A stretch of 64,000 nt of DNA from Paramecium octaurelia (taxonomy: Eukaryota > Ciliophora > Oligohymenophorea > Peniculida > Parameciidae): assembly GCA_905182995.1 (NCBI GenBank), contig CAJJDP010000071.1, positions 75,666 through 139,665 of the forward strand, read 5' to 3'. Made by a program: the position numbers and the translations under genes. Positions within the stretch are counted from its first letter, which is position 1. Each line of letters opens with the position of its first letter. Below, one piece after another: positions 37,290 to 47,892 of the stretch. Below the pieces are notes generated by a model. The model saw nothing but the letters and a program-made list of their open reading frames with translations. It had not been told where the DNA came from and ran no database searches.

Positions 37290-38384
37290 CTAATCATTTC
37301 TTATTCGAACAGCAATGCTTGGATTAAAATGCCTTCTAAAATTACAAACGATCAATTAAACACATATCTGAAGCAATTGTATGATCTCTATTCGTTAGAT
37401 ATTTTAGGATTTTATGATTTCAATCCTGACTTCCTTTACATCCATCAAAATACAGTTTATATCACTGATTATGGATTAAGATATTACCTCCACTAAATTA
37501 AATACCAACAATTATATAACAACAATTATCATTAAAACTAGTTGATCAAAACTTGGATGTTTGGCAGTTTGCTGTATTGTGTGACAACTGGAACAAAAGA
37601 CCCAAGTTTTCTAATTAAATCCAATCAAAAGCAAATCAATTTCCACATTGAATATAATTGTAGATAGAATAATATTAGCGAAGACAATATAAATTTTATT
37701 AAGATCTTACTTCGAGCAGATCATGACATTCGTCCTGCATTTGATCAACTGGCTAACCTGCCCAAACTACAAAATAGACAATTTGTTAAACTCTATTCTC
37801 AACCCTCCTCCAATCATAACAAACAGAGAATAATCAAAAAACTAAATAATAATGACTAGTAAATTCCCAAATCCCCAAACACGCATACACAATCATAGTT
37901 TGCTTTTAGTAGACATCATAGCAAGGTTAAGTTGGCCTTGAAGTCGAATCTCTTTTATTCATCCTAAAAATAGATAAAGAATTCCAAATTAAATTAATAT
38001 CAACTTGCTTCACAATTAATCAAGTCTAAAGTGACTCAAAAACATGGACAAGTTATCAAGAATATTTCAACAACAAAATCTTTTTATACTCAAAACCAAG
38101 TCTAAAACTAAACTGCCTTAAATGAATAATCTCGCTAGAATCCCAGAATCAATTAGAAGAAACTATCAATAAACATAGATGTTGTCAAACCAAGTAGGAC
38201 TACGTCTGTCAACACAAAATCATTAGATTAGCATTCAGTTGCTGAAACCAATCCATTGCCAATTAAATCTATTTAAGAAAATAAATTCGAATTCAGATAA
38301 AAACCCAGAAAGAATTAAATTAATTCTTTTGAGTAAAACTTTTACTTTAAAGAAGAAGACGATAAGTCCGATTTCAGTTTTTGA
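37083..38384 (+). CDS. Degenerate protein-kinase-like protein with basic Gln-rich tail
   Basis: Intronless frame of 433 codons rich in TAA/TAG Gln. The first ~200 residues have a kinase-like order: a stretch LDILGFYDFNPDFLYIHQNT where HRDxKPxN is expected (Asp and Pro kept, His, Arg and Asn not), YITDYGLRYYL where DFG lies, and WMFGSLLYCVTTGTKDPSF resembling the W-x-x-G...LxTGxxPF helix. No glycine loop or clear ATP lysine was found, so it is probably a pseudokinase or very remote kinase. The tail is Lys/Ser/Asn/Gln-rich and ends EEDDKSDFSF. The start at 37083 lies only 12 bp from the divergent carboxypeptidase-like start. Confidence 0.6.
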
Positions 38385-38438
38385 TTTAATTGTATTCATA
38401 AAATGGAAGAATTTTTAATAAATTATGTGATTATAGAA

Positions 38439-39212
38439 TCATTAATTCAAAGGAATAAGGGCTCCTAATTCTTCTAGGATGTTCTGTCTTAATTGGTTTT
38501 TAGCTTCCACATCTTGTTCAACATTCCATTATTCCAAAATCACTTATCCAATTTAATGAAGAGTTTCGAATACTTTGTTAGCGAATTCGTCTTCTGGTTA
38601 GGGTGGTTGAGGAGGTCTGGGATGTGGTGGTCTTGGATGATTTTCATCCTTTTCTTCAGCAATTCGACTAACAACAGGTTAAATCTCCATTGGTTCCACT
38701 GGAGTTTCAGCAACTGGAAGGAGATTTTCTAAATTTTATATTAGAAGAGCTCTGATTTCATTTTGTAAAACTGGATCTTCGGTTTGTCTCCAATCTTCAA
38801 GAATTCCTTTTTCGATTTATCTCAGAGTCTTAAACACTGATCTAGTGAATTCATCTGGTTTGGGTCTATGATCATCAGGTCTGGGTCTGTGATCTGGTCT
38901 TGGTTTATGGGATCTCTCTTAGTCTTCTTCTGAGGTTTCTGAATCATCTGAGCCTGATGAGGAATAAAAAGAATATGAATATGAATCCGAATCCGAATCT
39001 TCGGAAGAACTGTAGGAAGAGTACTCATCATCTGATTCTCCTGAATAGCTTTGATCATAGGATGGTGCATCAGAATAATCATTTGATGATTCGTTTGAAG
39101 ATCCAGAATAGCTACTTGAATCTTCATCTTGATGTTTGTTCATTCTGTCTGAGCCTCTCAAACTACTAAAGGCAATGGTAATTAATAAGAAGGATATGAG
39201 TAAATGTTTCAT
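38439..39212 (-). CDS. Secreted acidic Ser/Asp-rich protein with two copies of a ~48-residue domain
   Basis: Intronless, 257 codons. Signal peptide MKHLLISFLLITIAFSSLRG. Then a Ser/Asp/Tyr/Glu-rich stretch (YSSYSSSEDSDSDSYSYSF), a Pro/Arg/His-rich hinge, and two related helical units: DEFTRSVFKTLRQIEKGILE... and DEFANKVFETLHQIGQVILE..., each about 48 residues and each preceded by a Pro-rich linker (RPRPDD; RPPQPPQPED). Looks like an extracellular, granule or matrix protein that could bind cations through the acidic stretch. No family recognised. TGA 38439-38441. Confidence 0.75.
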
Positions 39213-39358
39213 TAATATATATAGGATGAGCTTGGAGATTAGGATTTTTAAATAGGGATATTCTATAACTCTATTATAGAACGATCTATAATATTATTTA
39301 ATATTATATATTATTGTTGATTAATCAAAATAAAATAATTTTATATAGATGCAACATT

Positions 39359-40699
39359 TCATTAATAATTCAATTTTTTTGTTATTAAATCTTTGATTAG
39401 ATTCACTTATTTAATTATTTGGCTTTCATTGATTCCTGAATTGCGTAAATACTCAATTAACACTTCAGTTTCTGCTCTGTCATCCCAACTCAACGATCCC
39501 TTTTACTTCTTTCTCACAACATCATTGTGATAGAACATCTGCTCCTCATATTTGACATTGTCGTAGGATATAGTATTGGTATAATTGTAGGGCACCAATC
39601 TGGTTTCTGTCGATGATGCTGGTGCCCAGGCTTGGATATAGATTTCGCCTTCAAAGAATTCAGTTGGATCATTGATTTCTGTAGGATAAGCGCAACGGAA
39701 TTTCAACATGGCCTTGATGGACATAGAATGGATTGAGATACCTTTTAAGGTTTGAGGATTTTCACCCATTCCATTTGTAATTGATTGTCTCTTAGTACTG
39801 CTTACTCATTTTCCATTGGGGTCATGCATTTAAAATTGGCAGTTCGAATGTCTGAAATGAATAGATAATCATTCTTGTTAATTAATTCATACCTAAAACA
39901 ATTCCTTAAACCTTTAGGCTTCTTCGTTAGTGAAACAACGTTAGTATATAGTTATCTTTGGTCCCTATTTAACCTAAAAGTCGTTTGGATCAAATAAATA
40001 AAATTTGTGATTTTAAAATAAATCTGATAAGAATTATATGTGAAATCCTGGAGCTGCTCCTGCATAGATAATATTCCTAGATAAACAACCATACTTTGTC
40101 AAAAACCAAATCTCACTTATCAGTAATTTCCGTTGACCCCAATGAACAACATCTTCCTTCTCTCTTTATGCTCTTGAGTAATATTTTTTTCGTCTATTGT
40201 TCTCTTACAACAGTAATTGAATAGGTTCATTGCATTTTTTAATCTAAATCAATTATTACTTCAGCAAATTTGTTTAATTATAAGTCATTAATTTATCCTC
40301 CTCCTCAATTTTTATTTTAGAAGGTACAACGATTTTTGGAATCTCAAGTGTTTGTGGTTGTACAATCACCTTTGGTACCTTGAGTTCAAAATGAGTGTGA
40401 GTAATTTCCATTGAAATTTTGGTTTCTTTATTTTCCAATGGATCCTATTTTGGATGTTAAACCTCCTATAACATTTTACTTTGCTCAAGATTGACTTAAT
40501 CAGCAATAGATTTGTTTATCTGATCCTCCAATTTGATAACAATTTTATTTATTTTTTTCTCCTGTTTTGAATTTAATCCTATTACAAGCTTTTCCTTTGG
40601 CATCAAAGTCATCTATGGCCTTTGGCTATTTAGTACTATTTGACTAGAATGAGACATGTCCAGAATCTTCTTTGTAGATTATACAATTCGCATAGACAT
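39359..40699 (-). CDS. VP39-type cap-specific mRNA 2'-O-methyltransferase
   Basis: About 430 residues. A ~190-residue low-complexity N-terminus is followed by a domain matching the VP39/PARP-regulatory methyltransferase family (Pfam PF01358), known from large DNA viruses and kinetoplastids. Blocks: VVHWGQRKLLISEIWFLTK, IIYAGAAPGFHIQFLSDLF (SAM site), LFISDIRTANF, AMLKFRCAYP, STETRLVPYNYTNTISYDN and YEEQMFYHNDVVRKK. The K-D-K-E catalytic tetrad is kept as K in GQRK, D in SDIR, K in LKFR and E in STETR. Introns of 19 nt (GTATGAATTAATTAACAAG) and 29 nt (GTATCTCAATCC...AAG) are supported by the protein match. Spliceosomal introns show it is a working host gene. TGA 39359-39361. Confidence 0.85.
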
Positions 40700-40938
40700 T
40701 TTAATAAACCAATAAATAATAAGAATAAAAATATTGGACAAGGGTTCATGTACAAATTATTTGATATACAAAATTATGGAATTGGTTGATTTATCAATTC
40801 ATTGAAGAATATTCTAAAATCCTTACCTTTTTAAATATGTAATGACTTTTTCAATTCATTTAATACTGAGAAATGTTAATTAATAGTTGGTGAAATACAA
40901 TAAAATAATATTTTATGTTTGTGAATCAATTAAAAAAT

Positions 40939-41782
40939 TCATGCATCTTTGGTTTTTATTTATAATAGAGCCAATTTCTCTAAATCGTATTACTCTAATT
41001 GCTTATAGAAATGAACAGCAATATCTAATTATGGAATAAAGGATTGTAATAACTCAATGCCTAATTTCAAGGGCATTTTTATTTCATTAATCAAATAAGC
41101 TAAGATAAAGCATGGACCAATATTAAGTCCATCTCTACAATGAATAAGCACTTTGCCTTTTTATAGTAAAGTCTACATAATAATTATTGAAATATTCTAC
41201 TTCTCTTATGAATCTATTACTAATTCTAAAGTGTTTTTTAATATCCTCATCAGAAGTATTGTGAACATCAATATTTAAATATTTAAAGTACTTAGTTCTC
41301 TTAGTGTATTCCATAGAGGTTAGATTCAATACATTCGTAACTGCTTTTTACAACAAGTATTTTGTCCATAAACCCATTGCAAATCCGCATAGATAAATTC
41401 CAGGTTGAATTTCAATGAATAAAGTCTCCTTTAATTGGGATTGATAGTTGTAAGGACAAAAAGATAGATGAGGAAACCTTAGACAAACGATATCCTCCTC
41501 CTCTTCTCCATATTCATCCAATCTCCCTTCTCCTATAACCTTTGTCCCTTTCTCCTCATCATCTTACCCTCTAAGAGTCTTTCTTGATTATTAGTGACTA
41601 CCAATTTTCAATTGAGATCGCTTTTCACTTTCCTTAGATCCTAACATTTTCCTCTCATCCTCTTAAGGAACTGCTAATTCCTTTCTGGATTTTTGATCTG
41701 AAATAATTTCTTTTTTCGAAGCACCCTCTAAGCTTTAATTCGTTCTCCTGAATTGAGAACTCTTATCTGTTCGATTGAGCAT
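40939..41782 (-). CDS. Dual-specificity phosphatase-like protein with altered CX5R loop
   Basis: About 270 residues with one 28-nt intron (GTAGAATATTTC...TAG). The N-terminal ~125 residues are charged. The phosphatase domain starts near PGIYLCGFAMGLW, with VTNVLNLTS, YLNIDVHNTSDEDIKKHF (general-acid region) and the P-loop VLIHCRDGLNIGPCFILAYL. The Cys is present, but the residue six after it, always Arg in active CX5R enzymes, is Ile (codon at 41119-41121). It is therefore probably a pseudophosphatase, able at most to bind. C-terminal helix: QLDIAVHFYKQLEQYD. ATG 41780-41782, TGA 40939-40941. Confidence 0.78.
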
Positions 41783-42013
41783 AGCTCTTATAATATTAAA
41801 ATAATAATATAATTAAGTTGTTTCATTTTTTAAATTAAATTTCTTAGGTTTATTCAAATAGTATTGTAATAAAAGAAAGGATTGGATCTAAAAAAATTGT
41901 TGTTTGTTTTTACTAATATAATTGAAACAATTAAATAAACTGAGAATAAATAGCTATCTATTAGTAATTAATATATTTTAATGATGGATTCTATGTTGAT
42001 ATTTTGGTAATAA

Positions 42014-42604
42014 TCATTTCATAAATGGACAATGTTGTTTGGCTATATGATAATTTTGACCCATTGAGGCTAATCCTTCAATAATTTTCCAAGGTTGATG
42101 TCTTTGTTCTTTAATGGATAGAGCATCTCTGGCCAAGTTATTCATAACCGAAATACAATGAGTTGGGAAGATGTCTTCAAGTAACTTAGCCTTGGAACTA
42201 CATCTACTCAAGGTGGAGACTAGTTATTATTGGATGTTGGTTGTTTAGTCAATTAATTCATCAGAGAATCCATTTTGAATAAATGCATTATATGCATTAT
42301 AAGCATCTTCGGCAATATCCACTGAATTTTGTAGACAAGTCAAAGTTTTGTTATGCTCTTCCAATATGTCTTAGCTACTGGATGAGGAACAAGCATTTTT
42401 CAATTTGACGATTTCAACGATGATTCCGATAACATCTTTAACTTGATTGCAGAATTTATGTCTAGCAATATCCAAACCAAAGACAAATAAATCTTTAGTA
42501 AGGTATCCTATTTCCTCAATGCATGGAACATTAATCTTTTGGATTTTCTCTAAAGGATTGGATAAAGTTAGAACCATTAAGCATGTTATCACTAATATCT
42601 TCAT
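42014..42604 (-). CDS. Small secreted protein of unknown function
   Basis: Intronless, about 196 residues. Signal peptide MKILVITCLMVLTLSNPL, then an alpha-helical body with spaced cysteines (INVPCIEEIG; HKFCNQ; KNACSSSSS; TLTCLQNS; SRCSSKAK; PTHCISV; QHCPFMK), suggesting a disulphide-stabilised helical bundle. No family recognised. Gln is spelled with TAA at several positions. ATG 42602-42604, TGA 42014-42016. Confidence 0.75.
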
Positions 42605-42691
42605 TTTTAATTATAATTGGAAAATGATGATGATTCAAAAGCACATTAATATTAAATAGATGATGAATCATAAGTTCAAAAATTAAATTAA

Positions 42692-44287
42692 TCAGCCTAA
42701 GACTTATTAATTCACTGCTTTCTTTCCGTAAACTATATAATCGGCTTATAATCCATGTGCCATTTTTTTGCCAGCTTATATATAAATGCAGCATATACCT
42801 TTTGAATTAAACTAATATGCTTGGCTAGATTGATATTGCTATTTCCCATAAATAACTTTGGGATCATACTTTTTCTTTTTCTTGATTTCAGGCAGCAGCA
42901 CTTATTTATTTGAAGACTGCTTATCTAAATCGTCATCACTATCATGATGTTGAGTGTTCTTATATATACTCTCTACCTTCAAATCAAATTGTAAGGAAGG
43001 CAACTATAATCTAAAATATTACAATTACTCCAGATTTCTTCTAAGATTTAGCATAATAATTCTGTGTCTTCTTAAAATTCGGTTGATGAATCTATTTACC
43101 TTCATCAATTCTTTGACTTTTTTCCAAAGAATTGTCATTCCTAATTTATAGATAATTTGATTACTATTCTCGATGATTAGAAATCTTGATATTTTAGAGA
43201 GTATGTTGAAAACTCTTTTGAGTTGCATCTGCTTCATAGAGTTCTCTAAAATATTCATGTCTCAATGCTGTTTGAGCAGTAATTCTCTCCTCAGGGTCAT
43301 ACACCAATAACATTTTAATTAGATCAATGCACTCCTTGGTTTATCCCTGTAGAAGTCTCTCAATACCGCTGCCATGTTTATTGGGGAAATTAATTTCCAT
43401 ATGAGTGGCTTATCTATTATCAAAATTGAATTATGTTACTTTCTGAATCTGTCAAAAACCTTGGGATTTGGAGTTCCCAAAATATTATGGATCTTGTTAA
43501 CCTGATCTAATTCATTAGTTCCTGGAAAGAGAGGAAATAATGCTATGATTTCAAACATCACACATCCCACGCCCCATAAATCCATCTTTTAGTCATAATA
43601 CCCATCAGTCAATAAACATTCAGGGGCTCTGTACCATCTAGTAGAGATATATCTATAATCACGTTAAGGCAATTCTTACTCTGTATAAGGATGCTTTGAA
43701 TAAATGCCTTTGCATGATCCAAAATCTGCAAGTTTCAAATGATCTGAATTCAGTAAAATGTTTTCACTATTTAAATTGTATATGCTTACGGCTTGATATC
43801 TCTATGGAAGATGCCATTTCTATGCATATGATCAATCGATTTTAGCAGTTAGTACATAAAGGATTTAACTTTCTAAGGATTCAACGGTTGTCTTCTGCCT
43901 AATTAGGATGAATATCTTCATACCCTTGATATGTTCATAGAGATTCTGCTCCATTAATTCAAATACTAATGCCAATCTTCCTGTAGGTTCATCACTACCA
44001 TAATAATTATAAAATGTGTTACTATAGAACTTCGATTAGCTTAATGATGTGTTCATGAGGACTCAATTTCCTAAGAGCTTGAATCTCTCTTAAATGATTG
44101 ACCTTTAAACTTCTTAGAAATGTTTACTTATTCAATAGATGTGAATTTATTTTTCATACACTTGATAGCCACATAGTTTCCTGTTTTGAATGATTGTGAT
44201 TTGATGACCTCTGAAAATGTTCCCTCTCCTTTCTTTCCCACAAGTTTGTATTCTAATGAAAAATACAAAATTTCAATTACAATTCAT
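42692..44287 (-). CDS. MOK: MOK-type (RCK/MAK family) protein kinase
   Basis: Ser/Thr kinase of the MAPK/CDK-like RCK group, whose members control cilium length. Motifs: GKKGEGTFSEV (Gly loop), VAIKCMKN, EIQALRKLSPHEHIIKLIEV, FHRDIKPEN, LADFGSCKGIYSKHPYTEY (TxY activation loop), [38 protein letters not shown] and YDPEERITAQTALRHEYF. The wording GSC..[27 protein letters not shown] is diagnostic of MOK. At least eight introns of 23-28 nt are needed, including a 28-nt one three codons after the start and a 27-nt one inside the activation loop. C-terminal tail is basic. ATG 44285-44287, TGA 42692-42694. Confidence 0.9.
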
Positions 44288-44718
44288 TTAGTTTTTTGTC
44301 CCTTTATATTTTACAATTAATTATCAAAAAAGGGATGACTAAATGTCTAAAAAAGAATAAAATATAAATAATACTCCATATTTTAATAAATTTAGTAATC
44401 AATGACATTTCAACTGATGAATTAAGATCATATTACAATAATTTTAGGAGTATAACATCTATAGAATTTTATATTAATTTTGAACAATATACTAATGTTA
44501 TGATATTTTAAGAAAGCTAGAATTAGTAATAGTATTAGAATAAAAAACGAAAATTAGAACATTTATGAACTATACATTATGCTATTATTTTTATACCCAT
44601 ATTTTTTATTACTTCGTTTGTTTTTTAAAATCATTAATCACTCTAAAATTCTCGAACTAGTTCTTTTAAAGGTTTCTTTTTGCCATCTTCATGAGACTTA
44701 TTTAATTTTTCTGATCTG
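44288..44718. other. Intergenic
   Basis: 431 bp between the MOK kinase start and the TGA of the upstream minus-strand gene. AT-rich and probably carries the kinase promoter. A plus-strand open frame at 44579-44761 is not convincing. Confidence 0.5.
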
Positions 44719-45369
44719 TCACTCTCCTTTTCCTCCTCTTAATATTGGGTCTGGTTCTTAATGAATTTTTACTTTAGAATTAAAGTTGGAATTCATAACT
44801 TTTCTTGCAAATGATGTCGGATCCCTGCTTTCAACCAATCCAGAGCCAAACTCCTTTATATAGATTTAGTATGCTGCTTGGATGTGCATTTGATTTCGTT
44901 TGAAATTGAGATGAGGCTTCGGTTTATCATAAAAGAATGGAGTTTATTTACTACTAGGCTGATCGAAATTAGGCATCAATTGATTCATAATTTATTGACT
45001 GAAACAAGAATTGAAGTATTATTATGCTTGTTAATCAGGTCTGAAATGGACATCCCTTTTAGAATAAGAAAGTTCCTTAGTTGGTGGTTACTTGTTTTTG
45101 CTTGTATTTTTTTATTTCAACTATTGAGGCTATTTCCGTAAGGGAGCCTTCGATATTTTCTTAACTATTAATGGCTAGACCGAATATTAACCTTTATTAA
45201 TTTCGGAGACCAAATTGTAGAAATTTTTGACAACCTCCCTAAAGTCATTGTCATCATAAATTTTTCTTCTATTCCTGATTAACTGAAACGATATTTGGAA
45301 TACTTCATACATACGATGATTTTTAACGAAGATGATTAATGTTATTTGAACTCTCTTATTAATGGTCAT
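44719..45369 (-). CDS. Unknown basic protein (~216 aa)
   Basis: Intronless frame from MTINKRVQITLIIFVKNHRM to ILRGGKGE, TGA 44719-44721. N-terminal third is helical and basic; the middle is Lys/Gln/Pro-rich (QPQQLKQKNTSKNKQPPTKE); a more ordered segment follows (QMHIQAAYQIYIKEFGSGLV ... SFARKVMNSNF). Gln encoded by TAA and TAG many times supports real coding. No family recognised. Confidence 0.6.
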
Positions 45370-45459
45370 TTTCAGCTTGCATTAATCTGATATATGTATT
45401 AAATTAAAGCATTATGCCATTTAAAAAAATGTGTTAACAAAATATACAGAAGAATGGTT

Positions 45460-46795
45460 TCAAAAATACAAATTTTATACGGCTTCTTCCACACTCTCAA
45501 ATTAATTTAATCTATCCAATTTGAAATGCTACAAAATCACTGGTCTTACATCATCAGCAGGCAAAATGTTCTAGCACAAATATCTATACAACTTGATCAA
45601 TTGATTATCCTTGTCATCATAGTAATATGGCAGAATCGGAATCCCATTTTCTAAATGGTGTCTAACTTTGTGTTAAGATCAATAATTACGCAAAACTATA
45701 TGAGGAATTATCAATCAAAACAACATTCTTCAAATCCCTATTCAACACGCCCAAATGTTTTATTAGATTGTTATCCCCCACTGATATACAACTCTCTCTG
45801 AAGATTCTGCAACTTAATTTATTATTTGGATCCAGAATATTGATAACCTGATTAATAAGTTCATCTAATACTTTATTAGCATAAACATCTTAAGAAGCAG
45901 TGAAAATCATAACCTCGCACAAATCACTCAATTTCTGAATTATTTCTCTTGCAAAATTTCTGATGTTGATACCAGCCTCAATGATTTCCCCATCCTCGAA
46001 TTGGATGTCTATTTTAAATTAGCATTTATCGTTCTCATCCTCATTACAATGTATTAAAGTCTCATCCATATCGAAAATAACTGTCTTATTGTCTTGTCTT
46101 AAATAAAAAACTTTACATTTTTTATTCCCATTAATTGGGATATTTAAGAGTTTCTCTTGGACTTATTCTTTTTCGATTTATAAATTCTTAATGATGGGGA
46201 TGTAGGTGAAAGATGCTTGAATGTGTTCTCTAAACAAAGCTGAACTTTATGATTTCTGATTCAGAATTGCATTTTATAAGTCTCCCACGTAATATACTAA
46301 GATGATGTATTTAATTACAATGTGATAATTACGAAGGACTTTTCTATGCGATCTGTTTAAAAGAGTGTGGTTTCTCATTCTACTTATGCTAAGTAACAAA
46401 ACTGTGATTTTTGAGTTTTTGACTTTGATATTTGCTAAAATTCTCAAAGATGGGCTTAGCTTAGCTCTACACTTTGAATAATTATGGTTACTGCGGTTTC
46501 TTATTGTCTCGACTAGAATTATATTGATTTTTTGAATCTTCCAATTATTATTTATCCGCAGTATTAGCTCTTGCTATTCCTTAAGATTTCTATTGAGAAT
46601 TCTATTGATTTCCACTATTAAAATTAACTACACCAATACCTAGCATCATTCTGCTTGCATTAATTCTAACTTTTTGAATATTTCCTCATAGCTTCAAGAT
46701 CTGCTGTGTATCTCCTCTAATCATTTGGATTGACCCTGTATTAAATGACAGGCCTAGCTCCATTGCTGTAGTATAACGGGTTCATTATAATTTTA
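45460..46795 (-). CDS. FCP1/NLI-interacting-factor type HAD phosphatase
   Basis: About 420 residues. The C-terminal half is a CTD-phosphatase-like (SCP/CTDSPL2) HAD domain: KTVIFDMDETLIHCNEDE (DxDxT nucleophile motif), EAGINIRNFAREIIQKL, EVMIFTASQDVYANKVLDEL (motif II TAS), CISVGDNNLIKHLGVLNRDL, NVVLIDNSSYSFAHHLENGI (motif III/IV region) and PILPYYYDDKDNQLIKLYRY. Domains of this type remove phosphate from Ser, e.g. on RNA polymerase II. The N-terminal half is low-complexity and Gln-rich. Introns of 25, 22 and 28 nt restore the frame. ATG 46793-46795, TGA 45460-45462. Confidence 0.85.
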
Positions 46796-46934
46796 GGGGG
46801 TAATTTACAATTTATTTCCATTAAAATAAAATTATATCAATAATAAATCAATATTTCATTTATGGAATAATTAAATCCCCTTTAGTATGATGATATTATT
46901 AGAATTAGATGACAATAATTAATTTTTCAATAAA

Positions 46935-47335
46935 TCAATGCTTCTTCTTTCTATTAATCTATTGTAGTGGATTAAACTTTTGATGATGTGATCTGCATTA
47001 AATGGCATTTCTTGATTTTATAAACTAACTCATCATTTTAATATCCTTTTTGACTTCTTATCATATTTTGACGTAAAAATATCATAGTGATTATTTACAA
47101 ATTCAAGATATTACTTATGCTCCTCTTTAGTCCAATGACCTATATTTATAATAGATCTTGCATATACCATTGAATTTTGTCTCACGTATATCTTTTTCTG
47201 TTACATTCTTTGACCATTAAGACTTTTAGAACATTTAATCTTAAAGCTAATTGTACTGAATTTTTTATTCCTTTTCATTGCAAGAGTTACTTTCCTAAAC
47301 CTAATTCTCGGCTTTTCTTAATAAATCATTGTCAT
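46935..47335 (-). CDS. SANT/Myb protein of the SHAQKYF type, with one apparent frame break
   Basis: About 133 residues. A basic N-terminus leads into GHWTKEEHKQYLEFVNNHYD and then, in another frame, MMSQFIKSRNAIQCRSHHQK followed by F and a KKK tail. Together they give a single Myb/SANT repeat with the W-x-x-EEH start and the R-S-H-x-Q-K-[Y]F end typical of plant and protist single-repeat Myb regulators. The frames meet at TTAAAATGATG (about 47028-47040) and no intron fits, so either one A is missing from the assembly or the copy carries a real indel or a -1 slip. TGA 46935-46937. Confidence 0.6.
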
Positions 47336-47892
47336 AACAATACATCTAAGGTAGTACTTAATAGTATATGATGAATTCTACTGTATTAAAACAATTAGAG
47401 TTAATATTAAAGACAGATTAAAAATGTTGATTTGGCAACCTATTTTTCAAAGATTCTATTCATATATTCTTCTTAATTCATTTCAGATTAGAAGAATATA
47501 TATTTTTTATATTAATACTCATAAATTACTTCATGCTATTAAGTATTTAAAGGATTTGTTAAGCTAAGTTTAGAAGATTACTAAGTCTACAGAAATCTAA
47601 ATGGAATTAGTCATAACTTATTTATGCTTCTGAATGTTGCATTTCTATTTTAACAATGGTTCAGTAGTAACAATAATGCGTAATTTGGTATTTAATGCAT
47701 TAAAAATTAAAGCATATAATTTATGATACATTAAAAAATGTGCACAATTAAAATTTGTAAATTGATAAAATAGTTAAGATTTAGGAATGTACATAGTATT
47801 TTTGACTTTATCATAAGGGAAAAAATTTGAACTTTGAAAAAAGATATAAAATATAGGGTGTAAATGAATAATTAATATTATATATTTAATTC
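47336..47892. other. Intergenic
   Basis: 557 bp between the Myb start and the TGA of the His-rich gene, the longest gene-free stretch here. Very AT-rich, without a convincing frame or structured RNA. Probably promoter of the Myb gene. Confidence 0.5.

Noticed and set aside
38900-39169. Plus-strand ORF with NMNPNPNL-type repeats
   Set aside because: Shadow of the Ser/Asp-rich secreted protein on the other strand.
39359-40699. Integrated viral gene remnant
   Set aside because: The VP39-type gene has spliceosomal introns and the local codon use, and no neighbouring viral genes, so it is treated as an ordinary host gene.
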